The notes under the pieces were generated by a model. It was not told the origin of the DNA. It was given only the letters and a program-made list of their open reading frames with translations, and did not search any database. This document shows positions 1-8,293 of a stretch of 64,000 nt of DNA, piece after piece. Each line of letters begins with the position of its first letter. Positions within the stretch are counted from its first letter, which is position 1. Both the position numbers and the translations under genes were made by a program. The DNA lies in NCBI GenBank assembly GCA_023393915.1, contig JAEXBS010000021.1:1-64000 (forward strand), given 5' to 3'. The DNA comes from Bacteroidota bacterium (GTDB taxonomy: Bacteria; Bacteroidota; Bacteroidia; Flavobacteriales; Weeksellaceae).

Positions 1-55
1 GTAGAGCAACGGACTGAAAATCCGTGTGTCCCTGGTTCGATTCCTGGAGAAACCA
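1..55 (+). tRNA. tRNA-Phe (GAA), 3' part; 5' end lies left of the window
   Basis: The sequence begins in the D arm (GTAGAGC). It continues with an anticodon stem-loop whose 7-base loop is CTGAAAA, which places GAA in the anticodon, and then a T arm with loop TTCGATT. The acceptor strand AGAAACC (48-54) and discriminator A55 end the gene. The next bases are CG rather than CCA, so this copy does not encode CCA. The T stem (31-35 with 43-47) has a T33-T45 mismatch. The tRNA 3' end is the integration site of the island that follows. Confidence 0.93.
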
Positions 56-56
56 C
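40..56 (+). repeat. attL: tRNA-Phe 3' end, direct repeat copy 1
   Basis: ATTCCTGGAGAAACCAC is identical to 32880-32896. It spans the T loop, T stem and acceptor 3' strand of the tRNA. The match ends exactly at both sides (G39 against T32879, G57 against C32897). Such a duplicated tRNA end is the usual product of tyrosine-integrase insertion. Confidence 0.9.
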
Positions 57-81
57 GAGAAACAACAACAATTTCTTACAA

Positions 82-117
82 AAGCCCTTAAATCCTAGTA
101 TTTAAGGGCTTTTTTGT
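82..117 (+). terminator. Rho-independent terminator behind tRNA-Phe, supplied by the island
   Basis: A perfect 12-bp stem (82-93 with 100-111) closes a CCTAGT loop and is followed by a T-rich run. It lies 26 bp after the tRNA 3' end. It probably replaces the original tRNA terminator, which was pushed to 32898-32926 by the insertion. Confidence 0.85.
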
Positions 118-159
118 TTTTTGAGAATTTCAAAATAATACAAATATTCTCAAAAATTA

Positions 160-272
160 GGTGACCTTCTCGGTGACCTGCCATTTTTTGAACTTTATAG
201 GTAACCGAATTCTTTTTAAAAGCCTATCAATAAAGGTGTAGAGCAATTGAACATCTTGTCTGATAGGTCACC
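160..272. promoter_or_regulatory. Cluster of GGTNACC sites: candidate integrase arm-type or Xis sites, left end
   Basis: GGTNACC occurs at 160-166, 172-178, 200-206 and 266-272. The 12-bp AGGTAACCGAAT at 199-210 recurs inverted at 32811-32822 near the right end. CCTATCAAT at 223-231, followed shortly by GGTGT, recurs directly at 32849-32857. Short sites shared by both ends and placed next to the integrase gene suggest arm-type binding sites. Binding itself is inferred. Confidence 0.5.
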
Positions 273-304
273 AAAAGGTAATTTTAACCCCTAAAGTCAT
301 CAAT

Positions 305-1561
305 ATGAATGCAAAAGTTTCGGTATTATTTTATGCCAGAAAGTCTAAAGCGAAATCTAGTTCCAAAATCCCGATTTATATGCGGATTACCGTAGATGGA
401 CAACGTGCAGAATTTTCAACGGGAAAATTTGTTGAAGGTAGCAAATGGAATCCTGCTCAAAGTCGTTTAAAGGGCAATTCTGAAGAGGCGCGCGTAATAA
501 ACAAGCATTTTGATATTCTGCAAGCAAAAGTCCTTGAAATTGAAAATAGACTCGTTTTTTTAGGCGACCCTTTCGACGCTACGGATATTAAGAATTTGCT
601 CACAGGAACAAAAACAGCGGAAAGATTCTTGATCCCAATTTTTGAGGAACACAATTCCAAAATGGAAAAACTTCTTGGCAAAGAGTACGCGATTGCGACA
701 CTCAAAAATTTCAGAACTTGTTTATCACATTTGAAAGAGTTTTTGTGGACATTTCACAAAAAAACAGACATCAACATTCAGAAATTGGAACCGTCTTTTC
801 TCAATGATTTTGATTTCTTTCTACGAACAAAAGCGAATATCAACAATAATTCTGCGGTGAAGCACACCAAAAACTTGAGTAAGATTTTAAAAATTTGTTA
901 TCATAACAATTGGATAGAAAAGGATTTGGTTATTTTCTACAAAGGGAGATTTAATGAAGTGAACGTGAATTTCCTCACCGATGAAGAACTTTCATCAATT
1001 CGCGAAAAAGAATTTTCGGGAAAAGGTTTGGAACTCGTACGTGATATGTTTGTTTTCAGTTGCTATACAGGTTTGGCTTACATCGATATTTTTAATCTTA
1101 CAAAAGACCAACTATCAAAAGGAATTGATGGAAATCTGTGGATTATTACGAACCGACAGAAGACAGGAAGTGCATCAAATATTCCCTTGCTTCCTGTTGC
1201 TGAAGAAATCATCAAGAAATACGAAAATCATCCAGTATCTTCCAATTCGGGAAAACTGCTCCCAGTTTATACCAATCAAAAAGTAAATGAATATCTGAAA
1301 ACTATTGCAGAAAATTGTGGTATCAATAAGAAACTTACGTTTCACTGTGCAAGACATACTTTTGCCACGACTGTAACTTTAGGAAATAATGTTTCAATGG
1401 AAAGTGTAAGTAAAATGCTTGGACATAAAAGCATTAAGACTACACAGCATTATGCAAAAATATTGGATTCTAAAGTGAGCCAAGATATGGGGAGTTTGAA
1501 ACTTGTTTTAGAGAAAAAAAATGAGGTTCAAAAGGAAAATGATAAAAAACTCGGTTCATAG
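305..1561 (+). CDS. Tyrosine recombinase / site-specific integrase (Bacteroidetes type)
   Basis: This 418-residue protein has the layout of Bacteroidetes integrases: an N-terminal arm-binding domain (about 1-95), a SAM-like core-binding domain (about 105-205) and a C-terminal catalytic domain. Visible catalytic residues are H347 and R350 (HCARH), H374 (LGHKS) and the nucleophile Y383 (QHYAK). The first catalytic arginine of the family is replaced: the motif reads TGLAYID with A258. As I recall, some Bacteroidetes integrases such as IntDOT also lack it. Its position beside attL makes it the enzyme that inserted the island into tRNA-Phe. A terminator hairpin overlaps its stop codon. Confidence 0.95.
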   Translation: MNAKVSVLFYARKSKAKSSSKIPIYMRITVDGQRAEFSTGKFVEGSKWNPAQSRLKGNSEEARVINKHFDILQAKVLEIENRLVFLGDPFDATDIKNLLTGTKTAERFLIPIFEEHNSKMEKLLGKEYAIATLKNFRTCLSHLKEFLWTFHKKTDINIQKLEPSFLNDFDFFLRTKANINNNSAVKHTKNLSKILKICYHNNWIEKDLVIFYKGRFNEVNVNFLTDEELSSIREKEFSGKGLELVRDMFVFSCYTGLAYIDIFNLTKDQLSKGIDGNLWIITNRQKTGSASNIPLLPVAEEIIKKYENHPVSSNSGKLLPVYTNQKVNEYLKTIAENCGINKKLTFHCARHTFATTVTLGNNVSMESVSKMLGHKSIKTTQHYAKILDSKVSQDMGSLKLVLEKKNEVQKENDKKLGS

Positions 1562-1573
1562 CCGAGTTTTTTT
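1549..1573 (+). terminator. Terminator of the integrase gene
   Basis: ACTCGG (1549-1554) pairs with CCGAGT (1562-1567) and is followed by a run of T. The hairpin contains the integrase stop codon TAG (1559-1561) in its loop. Confidence 0.8.
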
Positions 1574-1680
1574 CAGGTTCAGGAAGCTTTAATGAAGTTG
1601 AAGTTATGTTCACTTCGAAGGTGTTATAATTTCAATAGGTAATCGAAAGATCTCCGATTATCTATTGAAAAATTTACAGA

Positions 1681-2428
1681 TTATGTTTCAATAATAAGTT
1701 CTCTATCGTAACCATTGTCGGGATCATCAAGATATCCATGTGGATTGCATATTACTTCTGTTTTACCAATTGAATAACGACTAGGTGCATGAATGTGCCC
1801 ATGAATCCAAAAATCAGGTTGATGTTTTGTTATGAAATCATCAAGATTGGAAGCATATGCTGAAGTTAATAGATCATTCTTAAAATTATCGGGAACTGAA
1901 AGCAAACTTGGCGCATGATGCGTCACCACAATATATTTCTCTTTTGTTGAATTTTCTAAACTTTCATTCAGCCAATGTTTTGAAAATTGATGAATCTTAA
2001 ACGTATCCACAGTTCTCATTTTAGAATAGGAAGGATCTCTCTTGATCATTTTGTAATCGTTCATTTTCGGTTGACAGTACATTCCTGCTTCTACTGAATT
2101 TCCAAAAAGTGCAAAATCCGTCCATAAAGTACAGCCATGAAATCTAATGTCTTCAATGTCTAAAAAGGAATCCTCTAAAACACGAATATTGGTATTTTCT
2201 GCGGCAGACTTAATTTTATTGAGCGTTTTCGGATATGAGCCTTTATAATACTCATGATTTCCAAGAATATAAATCACAGGAATATTTTTTGATTTTTGTC
2301 TTAATCCACTCAATTCCTTTTGTGCCGAGGTTGGTATCTCCTGCAAAAATCACCAAATCAGCATTATCAAAACACAATTCTGAAATACCGAATTCTTGAT
2401 GTAAATCGCTGATAATTTGAATTTTCAT
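1681..2428 (-). pseudogene. Metallophosphoesterase, split by a one-base frameshift
   Basis: Read leftward from ATG at 2428, the first frame gives the family's start (MKIQIISDLHQEF) and the AGDT metal motif, then leaves the expected frame. The second frame runs on to 1681 with GNHEYY, VTHHAP and a final GHIH motif. Removing one A from the A6 run at 2285-2290 joins both parts into a 248-residue calcineurin-like phosphoesterase with every metal-binding motif. Either the gene is broken or the run length is a sequencing error; the intact rest favours a recent change or an error. A shorter product from the TTG at 2346 would lack the first metal ligands. Its substrate is unknown. Confidence 0.8.
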
Positions 2429-2542
2429 TGATGGAGATTATGTGATAAAGTTAAGGGTTTGGGTTCTTGAAAAAACGAATTTAATATTAATCATCTTAAA
2501 AAATCAAAACCAAAGGCTAAATAAACAGATTATTTTAAATGC

Positions 2543-2597
2543 TCTGTTCAATAAAAAGTATTGTTCAATGATAATGAACAGAGGAATTCATTGAACA
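2543..2597. repeat. Cluster of TGTTCA/TGAACA half-sites
   Basis: CTGTTCA (2543-2549) pairs with TGAACAG (2575-2581). TGTTCAAT (2562-2569) is repeated inverted as ATTGAACA (2590-2597). Four half-sites in 55 bp upstream of the leftward metallophosphoesterase gene suggest a regulator binding region or nested hairpins. Confidence 0.45.
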
Positions 2598-2708
2598 TAT
2601 TTCTGGAAGATTATTTTTCTTTTTGCGAAAATTATTTTTAGGTGCGTAATTTAAAAATCCTCCATATTGCCTATTATTAATTAGTTTTTGAGCTTTTATA
2701 AGTTCAAA

Positions 2709-2741
2709 TTTGTCACAAATTTTGTAAATATTTGTGACAAA
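2709..2741. repeat. Perfect 12-bp inverted repeat
   Basis: TTTGTCACAAAT (2709-2720) is repeated inverted at 2730-2741 around a 9-base spacer. It lies 52 bp beyond the stop of the leftward TIGR02391 gene, where a terminator would be expected, but no T run follows. An operator is equally possible. Apart from this and the TGTTCA cluster, I see nothing in 2429-2793. Confidence 0.5.
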
Positions 2742-2793
2742 ACATAAAATTTAGATGATAATAAAATGCGAATATAACCTACGCGTATATTTT

Positions 2794-3582
2794 CTAATCA
2801 AGCTTCCGATGTATGAGTGATAAAGTTGTCAAAATATCGAGTGCATCAATTTCTGACATTTGCCAAGTTATCTTAGGTGCATGTGCAGTTGTATTTCTAA
2901 ACATTCCTGTTACTCCTTTCAATAGGTTAACAAAGCCCCTATGTTCGCTTATTTCGGTTTCGTTGGATAAAGAATTTATTTGAATTAAGGGATTGTTAAT
3001 AGAAAATGCCTGTTCAATTAATTGATTCCCATCAACAGATAAGCCTGACTTCATCCTAATAACTTCAAAAACGCTTTTTACTGCTTCAAAAACACTATGA
3101 AAATAATTTTCATTTAGTAATTCTGCGTTGCAAAATTCATAAATTCTATAATGAGTCTCTCTTTGCTCCAACTTTTTTCTAAAACGGCTTGCTCTATACT
3201 CTGCATCAGTAATTGTAAAAATTGATTCAATCTCTCTAAACTTACCAGACTCACTTAATTCTAATCCAGCAAAGCATAATCTTTTATTTAACTCAATTCT
3301 AGTGTCTTCGTATTGTTGATTACGACCCACAAATCTTGCTGGATGTAAACTTTTATTAATAAATCTTAATATATTATTCGAGATATTCTTATTATTCTGA
3401 TAAGTAACAAATGCATTGTAAATTCTCTTCCATTTTGTTCCTTCGGGAAAAACATTAGGCAAATCAACCTCTTTTAAATATTTTGTTATTTCGTTATTAC
3501 TTAATCCGTTGCTTGTGTCACCAAGCACTTTGCTTAAGCCTTCTAAGATTTCACCTGACAATGTTGGTCTTTTAACTGCCAT
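2794..3582 (-). CDS. TIGR02391 family protein with HEPN-like RNase motif
   Basis: This 262-residue protein resembles TIGR02391 (Ymh-like) proteins. The C-terminal part carries R229-N-T-T-A-H234, which fits the R-x4-6-H active-site motif of HEPN ribonucleases. The N-terminal 80 residues look like a small helical domain. It is the last gene of the leftward defence series, 77 bp after the PD-(D/E)XK gene, and may have its own promoter (TAAATTTG on the minus strand at 3619-3626). A role as an RNA-cleaving abortive-infection effector is inferred from the motif and setting, not from a known system. Confidence 0.7.
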   Translation of the reverse strand: MAVKRPTLSGEILEGLSKVLGDTSNGLSNNEITKYLKEVDLPNVFPEGTKWKRIYNAFVTYQNNKNISNNILRFINKSLHPARFVGRNQQYEDTRIELNKRLCFAGLELSESGKFREIESIFTITDAEYRASRFRKKLEQRETHYRIYEFCNAELLNENYFHSVFEAVKSVFEVIRMKSGLSVDGNQLIEQAFSINNPLIQINSLSNETEISEHRGFVNLLKGVTGMFRNTTAHAPKITWQMSEIDALDILTTLSLIHRKLD

Positions 3583-3618
3583 TTTTCATTTTTTTGATAA
3601 GAAATAATGATAAATTTC

Positions 3619-3626
3619 CAAATTTA
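3619..3626 (-). promoter_or_regulatory. Candidate -7 element for the TIGR02391 gene
   Basis: The minus strand reads TAAATTTG, matching the Bacteroidetes -7 consensus TAnnTTTG, 36 bp before the ATG. No clear TTTG is present at -33, so the call rests on one element. Confidence 0.4.
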
Positions 3627-3659
3627 TTAACTAAACATTATTTAAAATTCAGCTATTTT

Positions 3660-4715
3660 TCATTCCCAATAATCTTCAATCTCCTTTTCGATTACCCTGC
3701 CAATTTCATCGTAGTACATTGTTTCAGAAGTTGATTCTTTTTTGATTATTTCGGGAAATACATTAATAAGAAACTCACCTTCATTCTTATAATTACTAGA
3801 CAAAAACTTCCAATTTATTTTAATGGAGGTTTCGTGTGGAGGAGTCTTGAAATAAAATTCCTCGAAAAAAAATTCTTCATCTCCCACAACAATATTTTTA
3901 GCAGGAATTATCTCCACTGCATTTTCCTCTTTTTGAATATTAATTAGTGAAGAAGACACAATTCTCTTGGCGCTAATTTTCACATTGTCTTTTGAGATAT
4001 CTTCAACATCGCCGTCAAACTTTAAGATTATTCTAAAGTTTGTAATATCTTTTATACCTGTGTTTTTTAGCTTAATGTTATTAGTCTTCACTCTATTATC
4101 TCCGAAAGATGGACCTAAGAGATCCAAGACATTGTTTCCACGAGGGTTATATGGTTTTTGAATTTTACCAACCTTGGTAATTTGCTCCTTTTTAAATTTA
4201 GGGAAGAATGTAGTTTCAATAATACTGATTTCAGCAGAATGGTTGTTTTTAAAACTGATGCTATTTACATAATAATCATGCGTTCGTTGATTTTCAAAAA
4301 TTAAATCTACGATATCCTCCCAACAAAACAAATGAATCTCAAATAAACCTTTTTCAATACTTTTCAAATTTTCTTTACGGACAAAAGCCTCAATCTTAGC
4401 GTCTTTATTAGCAGTTGTTGTAAAGTATAATTTTTTAAGTTTCGGTTCAAAATCTATTGCTTTCTCAATTTCTTTTTCAATCTCTTTCTCGGTAAAGGAT
4501 TTATGTACATATTCATCTTTTCCTTTGCATTGAATACCGTAATATCCATTATCGTTTTTAGGCATCCCGTAAACATCAACCCCATTTTGGGATTGTCCTT
4601 GTCTTCCATTTTTCTTTATTTCTGGACAATCCCAAATTTCTCCCCATAATTTTTTACAGAGCGTTTCAAAATCTTGCCAATTTTGTGGTTTAGGTAGTGA
4701 TTTGGAAGCCAGCAT
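3660..4715 (-). CDS. PD-(D/E)XK nuclease-like protein, Gabija-linked
   Basis: The N-terminal domain (about 10-135) has the order of a restriction-like nuclease: E17 in an early helix, D47 in GVDVYG, and Q62-C-K64 in GIQCKGK, i.e. D-x14-QxK. The remaining 200 residues look rich in beta strands and match no domain I can name. They could be a sensing or DNA-binding part. The start lies 5 bp after the gajB stop, so it is almost certainly co-transcribed with gajAB. An added nuclease effector for the Gabija module, or an independent type IV-like restriction protein, are both possible. Confidence 0.68.
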   Translation of the reverse strand: MLASKSLPKPQNWQDFETLCKKLWGEIWDCPEIKKNGRQGQSQNGVDVYGMPKNDNGYYGIQCKGKDEYVHKSFTEKEIEKEIEKAIDFEPKLKKLYFTTTANKDAKIEAFVRKENLKSIEKGLFEIHLFCWEDIVDLIFENQRTHDYYVNSISFKNNHSAEISIIETTFFPKFKKEQITKVGKIQKPYNPRGNNVLDLLGPSFGDNRVKTNNIKLKNTGIKDITNFRIILKFDGDVEDISKDNVKISAKRIVSSSLINIQKEENAVEIIPAKNIVVGDEEFFFEEFYFKTPPHETSIKINWKFLSSNYKNEGEFLINVFPEIIKKESTSETMYYDEIGRVIEKEIEDYWE

Positions 4716-4720
4716 AATTA

Positions 4721-6553
4721 TTAATTAGAAAAGTTAACCAAAAAGCGTGACTTCTTCCTTGACTTTCTATCTCCCCAAGGCATCATTCTACTCATAGGAT
4801 AAGTGACATAAAGGAATCTTTTAGCCCTTGTAAACGCTACGTATAAATTATTCTTTTCTTGATGTAATTCTTCACCTCCCTTTTCAATTGCAAGGTAATA
4901 AGGAAAAGTTCCGTCATCTAATCCTATTAGAAATACAATATCGCTTTCTTGCCCCTTCATTGTGTGGACTGTACTAATACATACTCCTTCTTCTTTTAGA
5001 TTTTTTGCAACAATGCCAAGTGAAATTGAATTTTTAAACCCAGTTAAGGTTGGTTTAAGATTACTTTTGGAATATAACTTCCATAGATTCGAGAAACCTT
5101 CAATCTCATTTGAAATTTGAACCTTATCTTCCTCTCCAAATTGCATATCTTCTCTGATAAAATCCTCAAGTGACTTAATTGATAATCTAAAATTATCTAC
5201 TGTTAAATCATCAACAACCCTCTTAATGAATGGGAAGTAACTGTACTTTGACAATTGGTTTATGCTATATTCATTAAGGTCCGAAATTTTCAAAATATTA
5301 TATAATCTTCTGGTGCGAATTTTATCATCAGGATTTATTTTGATTCTAAAATAATTGTCAAGAAGTTTCATAAAATCTGTCTCAAACTTTACTCCTATAT
5401 TTCCAGATTTAAAATAATGGGGTATATTATTTTTGACAAATATTTCTTCGATATATTTGAATACAAACCGATTCCTACCCAAGATTGATATTTTGTTATA
5501 ATCAATTTCTCCTTCTATATCAGGATGTGTTTTTTCCTGTATCATTTCATTAATTTTTTTTACAACAAAATTAGCTTCGTCAACCTCGGAACTTTTTCCA
5601 TGGATTTCAAACCTTCCTTCAATTACGTAATTAACAGGCTCTACATTTAGATTCATCAGTTTGTTTGATGCCTTAATTACTTCTCTGGAACTGCGAAAAT
5701 TTTCTTCTAAAACTATTTTTTTTGCATCAAAATCATTTGGAAAACATTTCTCCATATATTCAGTAGAGGATCCATTGAAGCCATATATTGATTGATTTGG
5801 GTCGCCAACAATCATTACATTTTTAATCAAAGTTCCACATAGAGATTTAATCAGGAAATATTGCGCTTTATTTAGGTCTTGTCCTTCATCTATAAAAATA
5901 TAATTAAAAGACTTTGAATATAAACTTTGTACTGCAGGATTGTTTTCAAATAATTTATAAACCAAGAGAATCAAGTCATCAAAATCAATAGCATTGTTAG
6001 ACCTTAAATTATCTTGATATTCATTAAACAAAAGTAAAAATTGCTCCTCTTCCGCGTCTTCAGTTAATAATTCCTCTGGATCTACTAGATCTCTCTTTAC
6101 TTGCGAAATAAATTCTAAAATTTTTGCTTTGTAGGAATTTCTTTGTTTAGCATCCTTTTTTTTATAAAGTTCTGTAAAATAAGGTATGGATTTTATTACA
6201 TCTTCCACAATTTCAATCCTGTCACTTTCATCTTCAAAAACGTGAGGCATTTTTTGAAACCCTAATAACTTAAATCTTGATTCCAAAATGGATTGACAAA
6301 AAGAATGAAAAGTTCCAATAAATACATTCTTATTTTTCAATTTTTCAAATTCCAGACGCTCCTTAAGTTCTTCACTGGCTTTATTTGTAAAAGTAATTGC
6401 AAGAATCTTAGACGAATTGTCTTCCAATAGTTTTTTCACTCTTTCGGTAAGTACTCTTGTTTTTCCACTTCCAGCACTTGCTTCAATTAAATAAGAGCCA
6501 CTTCCTAAATTTACAATTTGGGATTGCTTGGGAGATAGATTAATTTTATGCAT
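4721..6553 (-). CDS. gajB: GajB-like UvrD/Rep superfamily 1 helicase (Gabija)
   Basis: The 610 residues contain the superfamily 1A motifs in order: Walker A (ASAGSGKT, K31), motif Ia (ITFTNKAS), GTFHSF, Walker B (FIDEGQDL), motif III (VGDPNQSIYGF), motif V (TVHTMKGQE) and motif VI (YVAFTRAKR). The ATG overlaps the last 8 bp of gajA. A UvrD-like helicase directly after an OLD nuclease is the hallmark of Gabija, in which GajB senses DNA ends and NTP depletion linked to phage replication. The protein is longer than the Bacillus cereus GajB I recall (about 494 residues), so extra inserts are likely. Confidence 0.9.
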   Translation of the reverse strand: MHKINLSPKQSQIVNLGSGSYLIEASAGSGKTRVLTERVKKLLEDNSSKILAITFTNKASEELKERLEFEKLKNKNVFIGTFHSFCQSILESRFKLLGFQKMPHVFEDESDRIEIVEDVIKSIPYFTELYKKKDAKQRNSYKAKILEFISQVKRDLVDPEELLTEDAEEEQFLLLFNEYQDNLRSNNAIDFDDLILLVYKLFENNPAVQSLYSKSFNYIFIDEGQDLNKAQYFLIKSLCGTLIKNVMIVGDPNQSIYGFNGSSTEYMEKCFPNDFDAKKIVLEENFRSSREVIKASNKLMNLNVEPVNYVIEGRFEIHGKSSEVDEANFVVKKINEMIQEKTHPDIEGEIDYNKISILGRNRFVFKYIEEIFVKNNIPHYFKSGNIGVKFETDFMKLLDNYFRIKINPDDKIRTRRLYNILKISDLNEYSINQLSKYSYFPFIKRVVDDLTVDNFRLSIKSLEDFIREDMQFGEEDKVQISNEIEGFSNLWKLYSKSNLKPTLTGFKNSISLGIVAKNLKEEGVCISTVHTMKGQESDIVFLIGLDDGTFPYYLAIEKGGEELHQEKNNLYVAFTRAKRFLYVTYPMSRMMPWGDRKSRKKSRFLVNFSN

Positions 6554-8282
6554 GTGTAGTCGGATTTAAGATATTTTTGACCTTTTCAAATAATTCAATA
6601 ATTTTATCAGGCAGCGGTTTTGAGCTTGATAGAATCGCGATAGCAATTTCGGGAGCGCATTCTGTCTTCATTTTAGTAATTATTTCGTAATAGTCAGTAT
6701 TTGATATTTTTCCCAATTCTATTTTCTTAGCATCTTTGTGCTGATCGGTATTGCATTTTTCCAATTCTATTTTGTGATATGCTAATTTCACTTCATCGAG
6801 ATATCCTTTTTCACACAATTCTTTTTCAAAATCATTACCAGTTGATACAAAGACTACTTTCGAACTGTCTTTAGACTTAGATTGTGATATTTGCTTCAAA
6901 ACTTTAGTATTGATATCTGGTTCATTATCACTAAATATTAAGTATTCTATATTAAATGCTTCGCAAAATCTTATAAAAGGTAGATAATTTCCAGCACCGC
7001 CAACTCCTATAAAATTGACACCTAGTTCAACATAGTCGTACCCAAAATGTTTTGAAACTAAAAGTGGCAAAGATTGTTCTTCGGTCTCGCCTTCAAATAA
7101 AACAACAACTTTTGAGAAAAATAATTCTCCTCTTGTATTAATAACTTGTCTATTAACTTGCCTAAGTTCTTCCTTACTAAGTTTTTCAACATGAACTTTT
7201 CCAATCTTGATAAGATCATTTATTTTGGACAAAGACCTTATTTGGTTGAGTTTGGCATTGGAAGCTATATAGTTAGAGTGAGTAGAAATAATCTTTTGTC
7301 CAACTATATCATTAATTTGCCGATAAAGTTTCTTTTGTGCATTAGGATGCAAATGAGATTCGGGTTCTTCAATTGCGATTATCGGAAAATAGCATTTTTC
7401 ATTTTCTACATGAAATTTTTGATTTAGATTTAGAAATGATTTTAGAACAAGCATTGATGACCAACTACGAGTCCCCATTCCGTGATAATCCATTGAAAAT
7501 TCAGAGTAATTAATTCTAATTCCCTTATTTAAATCTCTAATTTTTTTGGTAAAAGGTGTAAGCTGAACATTGTTTCGAGGATTATCCATTGCTGTATCCA
7601 ATTCCATCAGGGTTTTTTGTAAATCAGTTAATACAGCAGAACTATCAATTGTCGCAGTGTTAAGTTCAGAAATTAATTTTTCAATTGTTTGCTTTGCCTC
7701 AGCTGTAAATTCTAAAGACGATAAAATTCTACCTAAATATGAAGATTTAGACTTGATATCATCCAAGATGTCTCTATTTGCTTCGATGTAAACAAATGGA
7801 ATTTCATCGAAGTAAAAGCTTAATTCACTTTCGTAATGATAGTCATACCAATTTGTCTCTCCGTCAATAAATGATTCCCACTGATCTATATAATATTGCT
7901 TTTTTCGAAAGGTTTTGTTATTTTCTTTAATAATTGTTCTAAACGCCATTATTTGATTTCCTTCAGAATCAATTCCTATGCGTTCAGTTTTGAAAACATC
8001 ACTCCAATTATCGTCAAATTCGCTTATTGCTTTTTCTTCCGCATCAATGGGTTTAAACAAAACGTCAATAATAATTGTGTCATCGATGTAATCATCACAA
8101 TAAAAAAAATCATCATTAGAAATAAAATGTGTATTTGTCAAAGCTATTTGCAGAGCCTTTAAAATAGTGGTTTTTCCTGAATTGTTGGCGCCCACAAGAA
8201 CAGAAGTATTTTCAAAATCCATCTCTATATTTCTAAACCCTCTAAAACCTTTTATTCTTATGGATTCTAACCTTATTCCCAT
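6546..8282 (-). CDS. gajA: GajA-like OLD family ATP-dependent endonuclease (Gabija)
   Basis: An ABC-type ATPase domain opens the protein: Walker A GANNSGKTT with K37, then an EEPESHLHP Walker B/D-loop region. It is followed by a TOPRIM nuclease domain with FEGETEE (E397, E399) and FSDNEPD (D452). At 578 residues it has the length I recall for characterised GajA. Class 2 OLD proteins pair with a UvrD-like helicase, which here overlaps the 3' end. Upstream lies a methyltransferase gene ending 11 bp before this ATG, so the Gabija pair is wired into the same transcription unit as a restriction-modification system. Assignment rests on domains and gene order. Confidence 0.92.
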   Translation of the reverse strand: MGIRLESIRIKGFRGFRNIEMDFENTSVLVGANNSGKTTILKALQIALTNTHFISNDDFFYCDDYIDDTIIIDVLFKPIDAEEKAISEFDDNWSDVFKTERIGIDSEGNQIMAFRTIIKENNKTFRKKQYYIDQWESFIDGETNWYDYHYESELSFYFDEIPFVYIEANRDILDDIKSKSSYLGRILSSLEFTAEAKQTIEKLISELNTATIDSSAVLTDLQKTLMELDTAMDNPRNNVQLTPFTKKIRDLNKGIRINYSEFSMDYHGMGTRSWSSMLVLKSFLNLNQKFHVENEKCYFPIIAIEEPESHLHPNAQKKLYRQINDIVGQKIISTHSNYIASNAKLNQIRSLSKINDLIKIGKVHVEKLSKEELRQVNRQVINTRGELFFSKVVVLFEGETEEQSLPLLVSKHFGYDYVELGVNFIGVGGAGNYLPFIRFCEAFNIEYLIFSDNEPDINTKVLKQISQSKSKDSSKVVFVSTGNDFEKELCEKGYLDEVKLAYHKIELEKCNTDQHKDAKKIELGKISNTDYYEIITKMKTECAPEIAIAILSSSKPLPDKIIELFEKVKNILNPTTHA

Positions 8283-8293
8283 GATATCTTTTT

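Noticed and set aside
6546..8282. Stand-alone OLD nuclease (class 1) or a retron/Septu component
   Set aside because: An overlapping UvrD-like helicase gene makes a class 2 OLD/Gabija arrangement; no reverse transcriptase or HNH partner is present.
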